Positions 43,614-54,800 of a stretch of DNA of 64,000 bases are shown here, piece by piece. The stretch covers positions 62,001 through 126,000 of IMG/VR virus record IMGVR_UViG_3300020810_001156; one strand, 5' to 3'. Positions within the stretch are counted from its first letter, which is position 1. Each line of letters starts with the position of its first letter. Made by a program: the position numbers and the translations under genes. The DNA comes from a virus. A model generated the notes under the pieces. That model worked only from the letters and a program-made list of their open reading frames with translations. It was not told the origin of the DNA and did no database searches.

Positions 43614-45230
43614 ATGGCAAATTTTGATTTATCTAAACTAATGGAAGGCAAAAACCCTCAGTCAGTTATGTTGGCTGAAACTAGACAATTAAAGTCTAAG
43701 TGGGAAAATACAGGTCTTCTTGAAGGTTTAAATGAGAAAGAGCAAGGCGCAATGTCTGTTCTTTTAGAAAACCAAGCAAAACAATTGCTTGATGAAGCAT
43801 CACAAACTGGTGTTGCTAATAACTCTGAAGAGTGGAGCGGTGTAGCTTTACCTTTAGTAAGAAGAATCTTTGGTGAGATTGCTTCTAAAGAATTCGTTAG
43901 TGTACAACCTATGAACTTACCTTCTGGACTTGTATTCTATCTTGATTTCAAATATGGTACTGCGCAAGGTGGTAACCCAGCATTCTCTGGAAAATCTCTT
44001 TTCGGTGGTGATGGTTCGGATGTAGGTTCAACTAATGTTGCTGAAAACGGTCTTTACGGAGATGGTAGATTCGGATACTCTGCAAATGATGTAACTGCTT
44101 CTATCGCTGTAGGTGATATCACATTCGCTTCAGCTTCTTGGGCAGAGGTAGGATTTGACGCTTCTTTATCACAATCAATTTCTGATGGTGAAATCGCTAA
44201 ACTTACTTTCGCTGCTCCTGCAACTGCTGATTTAGATGGTGCTAACTCTTTCAACATCTCTGATGATGAAATCGTAACTACTATCAACCAATTCAACGGT
44301 GCTGCTGGTTCTAACTTAGTAATGTTCGTATCTGCATCTGCTGGATATGGTACATCTGCTGCAGATTTCGCTATCTTAACTTACTCAGTAGTTCCTGCTG
44401 ATTACTCAAGAGGTGATTTCGAAGATGGAATGAACACTGGTAAAGTTGCTGGTTCTGGTACTTTCGGTACTGATATCGATATCCCAGAAGTTGACTTAGA
44501 ATTGAAATCTGAAGCAATTGTTGCTAAGACTAGAAAGTTAAAGGCTGTGTGGACTCCTGAGTTGGCGCAAGACCTTAACGCTTACCACTCAATCGATGCT
44601 GAAGCTGAATTAACTTCTATGTTATCTGATTACATCTCATTAGAGATTGATTTAGAAATCTTAGATATGTTAAAGTCTAACGCATTGACTACTGAGTACT
44701 GGTCAGCTACAATCGGTGAGGAGTACAACTCTTCAACTGGTGTATGGTCTGCTGGAACTGCTGGTGTTGCATACCAAAAGAACACTTGGTTCCAAACTTT
44801 AGGTACTAAATTAAACAAAGTATCTAATAAGATTCACCAATTAACATTAAGAGGTGGAGCTAACTTTGTAGTAGCATCTCCTGATGTATGTACTATCTTA
44901 GAATCAATCCCTGGATTTACTGTTTCAGCTGATAAAGATGCAATGTCTTTCGCTGCTGGTGTAACTTCAGTAGGTGCGATTGCTAACAGATACACAGTTT
45001 ACAAAAACCCTTATATGACTTCTAACGAAATCTTATTAGGATTTAGAGGAAGCAACTTCCTAGAAACTGGTGCTGTTTACGCTCCGTATGTACCACTTAT
45101 TATGACTCCATTAGTGTATGACCCAACTAACTTCACTCCAAGAAGAGGTGTTATGACGAGATACGCTAAGAAGATGGTAAGACCTGAGTACTATGGTAAG
45201 ATTTATGTTAAAGATTTAGCATCTATCTAA
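43614..45230 (+). CDS. 23: Major capsid protein (gp23-like)
   Basis: A 538-residue HK97-fold capsid protein. The FVSVQPMNLPSGLVFYLDFKYG segment near residue 100 aligns with VQPMNSPTGQVF in T4 gp23. A LLDEASQTG site gives a likely maturation cleavage after Glu61, which matches the position and [LI]-x-E specificity of T4 gp23 (cleaved after residue 65). The last third contains KIHQLTLRGGANFVVASPDV and RYAKKMVRPEYYGKIYVKDL, typical of the A-domain end in this family. T4 gp23 has 521 residues. A good ribosome site (AAAAAGGAAAA) precedes it and a strong terminator follows. Codon use is more regular than in neighbours, as expected for a highly expressed gene. Confidence 0.95.
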   Translation: MANFDLSKLMEGKNPQSVMLAETRQLKSKWENTGLLEGLNEKEQGAMSVLLENQAKQLLDEASQTGVANNSEEWSGVALPLVRRIFGEIASKEFVSVQPMNLPSGLVFYLDFKYGTAQGGNPAFSGKSLFGGDGSDVGSTNVAENGLYGDGRFGYSANDVTASIAVGDITFASASWAEVGFDASLSQSISDGEIAKLTFAAPATADLDGANSFNISDDEIVTTINQFNGAAGSNLVMFVSASAGYGTSAADFAILTYSVVPADYSRGDFEDGMNTGKVAGSGTFGTDIDIPEVDLELKSEAIVAKTRKLKAVWTPELAQDLNAYHSIDAEAELTSMLSDYISLEIDLEILDMLKSNALTTEYWSATIGEEYNSSTGVWSAGTAGVAYQKNTWFQTLGTKLNKVSNKIHQLTLRGGANFVVASPDVCTILESIPGFTVSADKDAMSFAAGVTSVGAIANRYTVYKNPYMTSNEILLGFRGSNFLETGAVYAPYVPLIMTPLVYDPTNFTPRRGVMTRYAKKMVRPEYYGKIYVKDLASI

Positions 45231-45256
45231 TCTGAAGTAATTTAGGATTATAAATT

Positions 45257-45286
45257 AGAGGGGAGAGAAATCTTCCCTCTTTTTTT
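45257..45286 (+). terminator. Rho-independent terminator after the capsid gene
   Basis: A 10-bp stem, AGAGGGGAGA / TCTTCCCTCT with one G-T pair, closed by a GAAA tetraloop and followed by seven T. It lies 27 bases past the capsid stop, before the next late promoter element. Confidence 0.93.
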
Positions 45287-45320
45287 ATGCTTCTTATAAA
45301 AACACTATTCTTATATTTCT

Positions 45321-45333
45321 TTATATTTATAGA
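45321..45333 (+). promoter_or_regulatory. Putative late promoter element (neck genes)
   Basis: TTATATTTATAGA, 27 bases before the ATG at 45361 and just after the capsid terminator. A second, weaker TTATATTTCT lies 10 bases upstream. Confidence 0.65.
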
Positions 45334-45360
45334 TACGATATTAAAAGAGAGGAATAATTT

Positions 45361-46509
45361 ATGTCAGTAGAATACATATACCCTGGTTCATCATCATTTT
45401 CAGTAGGAGATACTCCATTCGGAACTTATGATTCTGATTCTGAGTTCCAAGCCGATGCTCCCAAAATAGCTAATTGGTGTGCAAAAAGATTAGGATATCC
45501 CATACAAAATGTGGAATTAGTTGATGAAAGTTTGTTTGCTTGTTTTGAAGAAGCTACTGCAGAGTATGCTGCACAAGTTAATCAATTCAACATTAGAAAT
45601 AACTTAGATACATTAAAAGGAAATCCAACTGGTACAAATTATAGTGGAAAGTTGGTACAAGGTTCAAATCTACCTGATTTAGTAGCCATTTCAGATGCTT
45701 ATGGTACATTAGCTGGTGTTGGTGGTAATACTGATATTAAAAGTGGTTCTATTGATTTGGTAGCGGGTAAACAAAATTACGATTTAGATATTTTATTTGC
45801 TAATGTAAGTGAAAGCGGAAACCGAATTGATGTAACAACAGTATTTCACGAAGCAACTCCAGCGGTAAATAGATTCTTTGACCCTTATTCGGTAAGTGGA
45901 CAAGGTACTCTAAATTTAATTGATGAGTTTGGATTTGGTTCATTTTCACCGGCAGCACAATTTGTGTTAATGCCAATATTTGAAGATGTATTAAGAATGC
46001 AGGCAATTGAGTTTAATGATACTATTAGAAAATCAGCACACTCATTTAATATCGTAAATAATAAATTACAAATTTTTCCAATCCCAACAACTGCTGGTAA
46101 GTTATGGTTTGAATATTTTGTTAGAGATGAATTTATTCAAAACTCAACATCGGTAACATCTGATGTAGTATCGGATTACTCAAATGTTGGATATGATTTT
46201 ATCCCATATACATCTATAAATGATGTGGGTAAACAATGGATTAGAAAATATTCACTTGCTCTTGCTAAAGAACTATTAGGAGCAATCAGAGAAAAATATA
46301 GTTCAGTACCTATTCCTGGTTCCGAAATATCGTTGGATGGAGCAGCATTACGAGCTGAAGCTCAAACTGAAAAAGATGCTTTGATTGAACAACTCAGAGA
46401 AAACTTAGAAGAGTTAAGTAGAAAAAATCAGTTTGAAATTAGAAATAACGAATCTAATTATCAGCAAGAAATGTTACGAAAAGTTCCATTAACGATATAC
46501 ACCGGATAA
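45361..46509 (+). CDS. Neck protein at the gp13 position
   Basis: A 382-residue protein. The N-terminus (FGTYDSDSEFQADAPKIANW, then LGYPIQNVELVDESLFACFE) and YAAQVNQFNIRNNL are segments I recognise from head-tail connector proteins of large myoviruses. A coiled coil ends the protein (DALIEQLRENLEELSRKNQF). In T4, gp13 and gp14 form the neck; this gene lies directly after the capsid gene and before a gp14-like and a gp15-like gene, which supports that role. T4 gp13 is 309 residues. The equivalence rests on position and partial resemblance. Confidence 0.6.
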   Translation: MSVEYIYPGSSSFSVGDTPFGTYDSDSEFQADAPKIANWCAKRLGYPIQNVELVDESLFACFEEATAEYAAQVNQFNIRNNLDTLKGNPTGTNYSGKLVQGSNLPDLVAISDAYGTLAGVGGNTDIKSGSIDLVAGKQNYDLDILFANVSESGNRIDVTTVFHEATPAVNRFFDPYSVSGQGTLNLIDEFGFGSFSPAAQFVLMPIFEDVLRMQAIEFNDTIRKSAHSFNIVNNKLQIFPIPTTAGKLWFEYFVRDEFIQNSTSVTSDVVSDYSNVGYDFIPYTSINDVGKQWIRKYSLALAKELLGAIREKYSSVPIPGSEISLDGAALRAEAQTEKDALIEQLRENLEELSRKNQFEIRNNESNYQQEMLRKVPLTIYTG

Positions 46510-46510
46510 G

Positions 46511-46966
46511 ATGCCAAGATTTGCATTAGATAGAGATATAAGATTCTTTGAATCAATTTCAAGAGAGTTGGTAGATGCTGTAATTGAAACTACGGTAGTT
46601 CTATTCAAACTTGCTATTGATGATATTTCAACAAACCTTTATGGTGAATCTCTAAATAAATCATATTATCAAGGTACAGAATGTACTGCAGTGATTGAAA
46701 GAGATGATTCTTCTATTTCTTACGAAGGATTTGGACCGGATAGTGGACAAAATGTAGAGTTCAGATTCAATCGTATTAAGTTAAAAGATAAAGGGTTCTA
46801 TCCAGAAATCGGTGATATTATCATGCACAATGATGCATATTTTGAAATCGATAATGTAAGAGAGGACCAACTAATTGGTGGACAAAGTGGAGAGAAATTC
46901 TCAATCATTTGTTCAACATTTATGACAAGAAGAAGTACTATTCAAACTGAAATGAGAGTTATCTAA
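46511..46966 (+). CDS. Neck protein (gp14-like)
   Basis: A 151-residue protein with the pattern I associate with T4-like gp14: a helix (FFESISRELVDAVIETTVVL) followed by a beta core (ISYEGFGPDSGQNVEFRFNR, then PEIGDIIMHNDAYFEIDNVR) and a last strand with FSIICSTFM. T4 gp14 is 256 residues; this is shorter at the N-terminus. It starts one base after the upstream stop and its stop overlaps the next start. It would join the head to the tail at the neck. Confidence 0.6.
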   Translation: MPRFALDRDIRFFESISRELVDAVIETTVVLFKLAIDDISTNLYGESLNKSYYQGTECTAVIERDDSSISYEGFGPDSGQNVEFRFNRIKLKDKGFYPEIGDIIMHNDAYFEIDNVREDQLIGGQSGEKFSIICSTFMTRRSTIQTEMRVI

Positions 46967-48054
46967 TGAATAAGAAAGAAACAAATAGAGCATTACAAAG
47001 AGGTATCAAACCAGAATACACTAAAGGTGTAAAACTTTTAGATGTAGATACTACTATTGCAGAGTATATGGTGGATACTATCATTCCTGATGTAGAAGAA
47101 CACAATAGTAAAGTTAAAGTTCCTCTACTTTACGGAAATGCTGAAAGATGGAATAATGCTCGAGCAAAAGGATATTTGAGAGACCAAAGGGGTAAGATTC
47201 AAATTCCTTTAGTAATGTTCAAAAGAAATTCCATCGAAAGAGATACAAACTTAGCACAATTTAAGGATATAAACACCTTACCAGCTTACAAAAAATATTC
47301 TTCTCAAAATAGATACGAAAGATTTTCATTACAAACTGGAGCAAAAAAAGCATTTGAACAATATGAAGTTTCGGTTCCTGATTATGTAACGGTAACTTAT
47401 GAGGTAATGATTTGGACATCATTTACCGAACATATGAATAAGATTGTAGAAGCATTTCAATATGCTACTGATAGATATTGGGGTAAAGAAGATGGATTCA
47501 AATTTAGAACTCGTATTGATTCATTTGATAACCAACAAGAAGTGGGAGAAGGTTCAGAAAGAATCATTAGAACTTCTTTCACTATGGTAGTAAACGCTTA
47601 TTTACTTCCTGAAACATATGATGAAAAACCAACTGTTAAAAAAACATTTACCCCTAAGAAAGTTGTATGGGGTGTTGAAACAGATTTAAGTGGATTAACA
47701 TTTACTAATCCCAACATATATAATGAATATCAGAATGTTATAGATTTTGTAGCAATACGAAGTTCACAAAGAGCTGAATTAGTTAATGGTGGTGATGCCG
47801 TTACTGGTGATGGTGCTATTGTAAAAATAACAAATGTAAGAAAGCCGGTTTTACCAACTGAATTAATTGGTTCGTTTGATACATTAAATTGGTTTAGAGT
47901 TTACATAAATACTGAATTCAAACCGGCATCTACTTACACTTATTCTTTTAATGGAAGTACAAATGAAATATCATTTACTTTTAATGAAACTTTAGGATTT
48001 CAATTAGATGCAAATGATGAAGTGGATATTGTAGGTAAATTTGAACAACTATGA
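46966..48054 (+). CDS. Tail completion / sheath stabiliser (gp15-like)
   Basis: A 362-residue protein. Two segments resemble T4 gp15, the protein that caps the tail sheath: KVPLLYGNAERWNNARAKGY and IQIPLVMFKRNSIERD in the first third, then VPDYVTVTYEVMIWTSFTEH and a region with IVEAFQYATDRYWG. T4 gp15 has 272 residues; the additional about 100 residues at the C-terminus are beta-rich (WFRVYINTEFKPASTYTYSF). Its position after gp13-like and gp14-like genes agrees. The sheath and tube genes expected later are not in the window. It overlaps the next gene by four bases. Confidence 0.65.
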   Translation: MNKKETNRALQRGIKPEYTKGVKLLDVDTTIAEYMVDTIIPDVEEHNSKVKVPLLYGNAERWNNARAKGYLRDQRGKIQIPLVMFKRNSIERDTNLAQFKDINTLPAYKKYSSQNRYERFSLQTGAKKAFEQYEVSVPDYVTVTYEVMIWTSFTEHMNKIVEAFQYATDRYWGKEDGFKFRTRIDSFDNQQEVGEGSERIIRTSFTMVVNAYLLPETYDEKPTVKKTFTPKKVVWGVETDLSGLTFTNPNIYNEYQNVIDFVAIRSSQRAELVNGGDAVTGDGAIVKITNVRKPVLPTELIGSFDTLNWFRVYINTEFKPASTYTYSFNGSTNEISFTFNETLGFQLDANDEVDIVGKFEQL

Positions 48055-48425
48055 ATATAAAGACACTAAAAAATATAATGAAGGAAGTTAACGAACCAAA
48101 TGAATTCGTTATGGTTCCTCACGACTTAGTTCATCCTTTATATTGGATTTGGAAAGTAGAAAATTGTAGATTAAAAACTTTAGATAGTAGATTATCTACT
48201 AAACGAAAAGAACAAAATAGATTTGATGTATTTGTATGGGGTGGTTATATTGCACCTAGAGATTACGAATATAAACAAATTGGAAATGATTTTCATATCA
48301 AATTTATAAGAGCAAATTTTCCAACAACTATTGAAAATCCAAATGACCCAAATTATGGACAACCTTGGGCATTTGAAGTTACTGATGAAGTTAAAATCGA
48401 AGGAGATTTAGAAAGAGTAAGATAA
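48051..48425 (+). CDS. Structural hypothetical protein
   Basis: A 124-residue, beta-rich protein (FVMVPHDLVHPLYWIWKVEN, later RFDVFVWGGYIAPRDYEYKQ). It overlaps its upstream gene by four bases (ATGA) and its stop overlaps the next start. The segment VFVWGGYIAPRDYEYKQIGN resembles the DVYLYGVKQPNDRYGVTFDD region of the next protein, so the two may share a small beta fold. It is probably a minor tail or fibre-attachment protein encoded between the tail-completion gene and the giant repeat protein. Confidence 0.5.
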   Translation: MNIKTLKNIMKEVNEPNEFVMVPHDLVHPLYWIWKVENCRLKTLDSRLSTKRKEQNRFDVFVWGGYIAPRDYEYKQIGNDFHIKFIRANFPTTIENPNDPNYGQPWAFEVTDEVKIEGDLERVR

Positions 48426-48808
48426 TGCCAACAAGACCAAAACCACATATAGATTTAGGTAGTATTACCAAAAAAAGAGATAGGTTATCTTTTAAAAACT
48501 TTGTATTGGAGGTAATTGATGATACATTCATTTTTGAAGTAATACCCACTTCAATTTCTTTAGATGGTGATAACTTTACATTGGTATTAAATGGATATAG
48601 ATTTGTTTATGAGGATTTAGTTGTTGCGGATTCGAAAGATTATTTAGATGTATATTTATATGGAGTAAAGCAACCAAACGATAGGTATGGTGTTACATTT
48701 GATGATACATCAATAACCATAACATTTACGGAAAATATTACTCGAGTTCCTGCCGATGTGGTTAGAACTGATTTTGAAGTTAAAGGTAAAATTGCAGAGA
48801 TTCTATAA
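48425..48808 (+). CDS. Structural hypothetical protein
   Basis: A 127-residue, beta-rich protein with repeated short strands: FTLVLNGYRFVYEDLVV, YLDVYLYGVKQPNDRYGVTF, then TSITITF and a C-terminal FEVKGKIAEIL. The layout (strand, [FY]-x-V-[FY]-[LVW]-x-G, Asp/Arg turn, strand) parallels the preceding gene. A similar strand set occurs in the last 90 residues of the gp15-like protein (FRVYINTEFKPASTYTYSFN), which hints at a shared small module in three consecutive proteins. It starts one base before the upstream stop ends and lies two bases before the giant gene. Virion location unknown. Confidence 0.5.
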   Translation: MPTRPKPHIDLGSITKKRDRLSFKNFVLEVIDDTFIFEVIPTSISLDGDNFTLVLNGYRFVYEDLVVADSKDYLDVYLYGVKQPNDRYGVTFDDTSITITFTENITRVPADVVRTDFEVKGKIAEIL

Positions 48809-48810
48809 TA

Positions 48811-51800
48811 ATGGCTAGATTAATACCACAAAAGCAGATTGAAGAAGTAAATATTTTTAGGGATAGTATATCCGTAGGTAATTCTGTCTTTATATCTGGT
48901 TCTCTTTTAGTTTCTCAATCAATCGATATTGGTAATGATTTAACCACACCACAAAGAATAACTGGTTCGGTTCAAATTACTGGTTCAATTAATATTGATG
49001 GTGATTTAACATTTGCTAGAGCAGAAAGTAGATTAGATGCAACCGCATCTTTTTCTGATGTATCGGTTGATACTCAAAGATTTGGTGGTATTCCAGTAGC
49101 AGAATTCGGAGGTAGTGATGCAACAGTTTATGTATCTGCTACTAGAGGTGATGATTCCAATGATGGACGTTCACCACAATTCCCAGTTAGAACAATTAAG
49201 AGAGCAGCTCAGATAGTAACTCCTGGTGATGATGGTAGATATGGTTTACCAACTGGTTCCAACTTTACTGGTTTTAGAATTGATGTACAAGCTGGTACTT
49301 ACTTAGAAGATAATCCAGTTGAACTTCCAAGAAACACAACTGTTTGGGGAGCTGGTTTAAGGGTTACCAAAGTTGTTGCTAAGAATGAAAACGAAGATTT
49401 ATTTTGGGTAAATAGTGGTAACTATTTAGCAGAGATGACTTTTGCTGGATTAAGAGTATTTCCATCAGTTGATGATTCCCAGAAAGGTTTTGCAATATCA
49501 TTTGCTCCAAACGCATTTATTACAACATCTCCTTATGTTCAGAACTGTTCAATGATTTCCAATCAGGAAAACTCATTCTTAGAAGCATATGAGGATATTC
49601 CTGCTGGTGGTGGTGGATTGAATGTAGATGGTAATAGAATTCATCCTGATTCACCTCTTGCTTCAATGGTACTTGATGCATATACACAGGTTGCACCAAA
49701 CGGTGTTGGTTGTCAAGTTGTAGGTAGAGGATTTATTCAGTTAGTATCGTTCTTCACAAACTTCTCTGCATATTCAGTAAAAGTAATTGATGGTGGGCAA
49801 GCAGTATTACTTAACTCCAACACTTCATTTGGTGATTTTGGTATGTATGCGTCTGGTTCTCGTTTCATCACTGGTAGTGGTGGTAATACTGAAGCATTTT
49901 TAAATGTACAAGATAATTACTCAATTATTGTTGATACAATTGAAAGGGGATTGGGTGAAATTCCTGATTTAGTTACAAATACTGAAGATGGTATTAAAGT
50001 AACTAATGAATTACAAAAATTCAATACAGGTGCACAAGCAAGTGATAAAGATGCAAAAACAGTTGTATCTGATTATAGATTAATATCTAATTTGATTGAA
50101 AGAGGAGTTGAAAATAAAATTCCTATTTTAGCCGTATCATCGGATAGAGGATATAATTCGGGTTCAGTATGGAATGTTAGTGGTGATAATCAAATAACTT
50201 CATCAACTACGGCATCTGAAGATGATTTAAGTACAATCAATACTAATTATGATATTGTTTTAGATATAATTGAAAGAGGTAATGCAGCTACATCATCATA
50301 CATTTATGTAGATAATGTTAGTTCTTCAATTAAAATAAGTGATGTCGAGCAATACAAATCATCACCGGTATCTGATATTACGGAAGATACAATTGGTGAA
50401 CGATTTGATACTATTATTTCCATCATAGAAAATGGTTTAGATTTTATTCCAGAAATAAAATTAAATACATCTCAATCGTTTAAGGTAACCGATACAACTC
50501 AATATATTACTGATTTATCTTCATCATTAAATGTTAGAGAAGCAGTAAGTTCTTCGTTATCTATTGTATATAATATTTTGGATAATGGAACAGGTTCAGC
50601 ACCAGCAATTATTCAGAGTAGTTCAAACGAAAATCCAACGATTGATTATCAAAATGCTTACGCATTACTAATTGAAAACATTCCATTTATTCAAGAAGAA
50701 ACGATTGCTTATTTGAGTTCGTCTTGGAGTGAGTTTGAATACAACCAAACTACTTGTAAGAGAGATGTTGGTTATATCGTAAGTGGTGCTGCGCATGATT
50801 TATTATATGGTGGTAATGAAGAATCGGTGAGAAATGGTAACTTCTATTACCTCTATCCATCGGATGCAACAACAACTCAAAAAGACCCAACCCTAACGGC
50901 AATCAAATATGTTGCTGGTATGGTTGATAATATATTATCAGATACAACTTTTGTAGAAACAACTGCTGAGGCTGATAATGCATACAGCTTATTGTTTGAA
51001 AATAAACGATTTATACAATCCGAATCTATTGCATATGTAAGTTCTTCTTGGAGTACATTTGAGTACAATGAAGCTAAGTGTGTAAGAGATTTGGGATACA
51101 TCATAGATGCGGTAGCAACTGATATCAAATATGGTGGTAATGAGAGAAGTGTAATCGCTGGTAATTTCTATTACAAATACCCATCCCAGGCAACTGTAAA
51201 TAATAGTACTGTTGGTGGACAATTAAATCAAACAATTGATGGTATTAAGTACGCTAAGAGGATAGCTCAGAAGTTAGCTAAAAACGAAACATTCGTAACT
51301 CAATCGGCATCTACACTTACTATCGCTGATACACTATTACAAAATCGTTCTCTAATTCAAGACGAAACGATTACATATATTAATACAACATATCCAAACT
51401 TCTCATATAACGAAGCAAAATGTAGAAGAGATACTGGATATATTTTGGATGGTGTGATTACCGATTTAAGATATGGTGGGGTGGAACGCTCTCAATTATC
51501 GGGTCTATACTACTACCTATATCCATCAATCGCAAACACAACTCAATTAGAAGAAACCTTAGAGGGTATCAGATATTCTAAAGGATTTGCATTGGAAGTT
51601 GCTCAATCTAATTTGATTGAAATACCAACCGCTAAACGAAATATTGAAAAACGAATTAAGGTTGGTGATGTGCAATACATAACATCATCGATTAGTGGTA
51701 CTGAGTTTGAATCTAAGTATATTAGTGGTTCAATTGGAATCGTTGAAGATATCATTAGATTTGGTAATGATTCGGTATTAGCTTCAATTGCTGAAAATAC

Positions 51801-54800
51801 TGGAAGTTTTAATTGGAGTATATCTTCACCAATAAATGTAAGTAGTGTACTTCCAATAACATCATCGGTAACTGAATCCGTTAACATACAAAATGTAAGT
51901 GATGGGTTTGATATTGTTACCTCAATCATAGCTGGTGGTGAATCTGTTATACCTCAACCAACATCTTCTTGGGAAGGTACAATTAAAGTAACTGATACTC
52001 CACAATACATTAGTAGTAGTTTATCATCAACATCTACCGAAGCAACTTTGGTTTCTCAATCAATTGCTATTGTGGCAAATATAGTACAAAATGGTGTTGA
52101 TTCATTACCACCATTAACAGCTAGTATAGATGGGTTAATCAAAGTAACAAATCAACTTCAGAATACGGATTATAGTGGTTCTTTAACTGAGGCAACTAAA
52201 GTTAGTTCATCATTTGCTACTATAACAAATATTGTAGAAAATGGTGTAGGTGTGATTCCTACAATTGTATCAAATACAAACGAAAATATTAAGTTCTTTA
52301 ACGATAGTGTTCAATACATATCTTCTTCGTTTAGTGGAAGTTTAGAGGATGTATCATTCATTTCATCTTCTATTTCTTATGTAACATCAATTATCGCAAA
52401 TGGAACTGGCTCATATACTGCTAGTGAATATCCATCACAACCACTTTCATCATCAAATGCAATTGCGGCATACCAAATCCTAAGAAACAATATTGATTTC
52501 ATCAAAGATGAAACAATTGCATATTTGAGTTCTTCTTGGAGTACCGCATCTTATGATGAAAGTAAATGTAGAAGAGATGTTGGTTTAATTATCTCAGGCG
52601 CCGCAGAAGATTTAATTTGGGGAACTGTATCATCTTCAATAGTAAATGGTAAGTTCTACTATGAATATCCTTCACAAGCACAAGGTGCACAATTAAATCA
52701 AACATTAGATGGTGTATTTTTCGCAAGTGAAGTAGCACAAAAACTTATTCAGAATATTGAGTTCGTAACCGCATCTGTTGAAAGAAGGGGAGCTTGGAAC
52801 GCAATTACTGAAAATGAAGATTTCATTAAAGAAGAAATGATTCAATATCTATCTTCTTCTTGGAGTACTTTTGATTATAACGAAACAACTTGTAGAAGAG
52901 ATGCTGGATATATTTTAGATGCAGTTAAAACTGATATCTACTATGGTGGTAATGAGAGAAGTGCTATTGCTGGTAACTTCTATTACCTATATCCATCGGC
53001 AGCAATTTTAAGTGGTAGTGCATCTCCAACACCTACAACACAATTAGTACCAACATTAGATGGATTGAGATATGCTGGTAGAATTACTGAAGCAGTTGTA
53101 ACTGGTAGTTCATTCTCATTCCCATCTCAAGCAAAATTAGATGCTAAGAATGTTCTTCTTAATAACAAACAATTTGTACAAGATGAAACAATAGCATACC
53201 TATCTTCTTCTTGGAGTGAGTTCTCATACAACCAAACAACTTGTAAGAGAGATATAGGATTTATTATAGATGCTGCTGTAACTGATGTAGTTTATGGTGG
53301 TAATGAGAGAAGTAGAATCGCATCTAATTTCTACTATCGTTATCCATCTGCAGCAATTGTAGGTGGTGTTCCTTCAACAACTCAACAAAAAGACCCAACG
53401 GTTGATGGTATCAAATATGTGGGTGGTATTTCTGAGAAGATTGTATTGGGTGAAACATTCACATCAGCGGATAGCACTAAGATAACAATTAAAAACTCAA
53501 TCATTGATAACAAATCAAATGTACAACAACAAACAATTGATTACATCAATGATACTTACCCAAATCTAAACTATAACAACGATAAGTGTTTTAGAGATGT
53601 TGGGTTCATCATAGATGCAGTTGTAACTGATTTAGTATATGGTGGAAATGGTAGAAGTGTTCAAGCTGGAGCATTCTATTATAGATTCCCATCACAAGCT
53701 ACATTCTCACAATTAAGTGAAACGGTAGATGGTATCAACTTCGCTAGAGATTTAATTAAATTAGATTTAAGAGGAGCTAATTCAGTAGAGAATTCATTCG
53801 ATACTGTAATTAAAATTATTGAAAGTGGTAGTTCTATTGTAACTGAAGAAACAATCGGAACAGGTTCAGCTCCAGTGCCTGAATCTCAAATAGGAGACCC
53901 AATTTCTACTATTGGAATTCCTAAAGATTCATATGGTGATGGTTTAGTAAAAACTGTAATTACTACTTCCATACCAACTTTTGAATTGACTGAAAACACA
54001 GATTCGGGTATTAAGTTTGGTAGTGATACACAAATTACAGGTTCTATAACTTCATCAGTTAGTGAATCATTAAAAGTATCATCTTCATTCTCAGATATTA
54101 TTGATATCATTAAATATGGTACTTCTGGTAGTTTAAGTTTGAGTGGTTCTTTTGATACCTCAACTTACTACGAAGTTGTTACTCCAGAAACTGGTGATTA
54201 TTATATTATCAATAGAGCTCAATTGGATGAGTTTGATGGTGTAAGAGCAGGTGGATATTTTAATACCGAAGAAAATACAGGTTCATTCTCAGATGGTATT
54301 AAAGACCCAACTTTAACATTGAAAAGGGGTGAAATGTACACCTTCTCAGTAAATGCTCTAAAATACGATTTAAATCCATTCTACATTAAAACTGCTAGAA
54401 AGCCAAATAAAGAAGCTCTTTATAATGAAGGTGTAACTAATAATGGTGTAAACTTTGGAACTTTAACATTTATCGTTCCACTAGAAGCACCGGATAGATT
54501 ATATTATGTAAATGGTAATAATGTATCTGCTAGTGGTATTATCAATGTAGTTGATAATTTACCAATTTCGGATACTCAAAGATATATTGAAGTTCCATCT
54601 AAAGGATTTGTTGAAATAACTACTAACAATGTTGATAATATTAAGATATCAAATATATCTCAATATTCATCTTCATTCAGTGCTTCGGTTGATGAATCAC
54701 ATGAAATTAGTTCATCATTTGCAACTACAATAGAAATATTGAAAAATGGTGTAGATGATTTACCAACTATTGTTGAAAATACATCTGGTTCAATAAAAGT

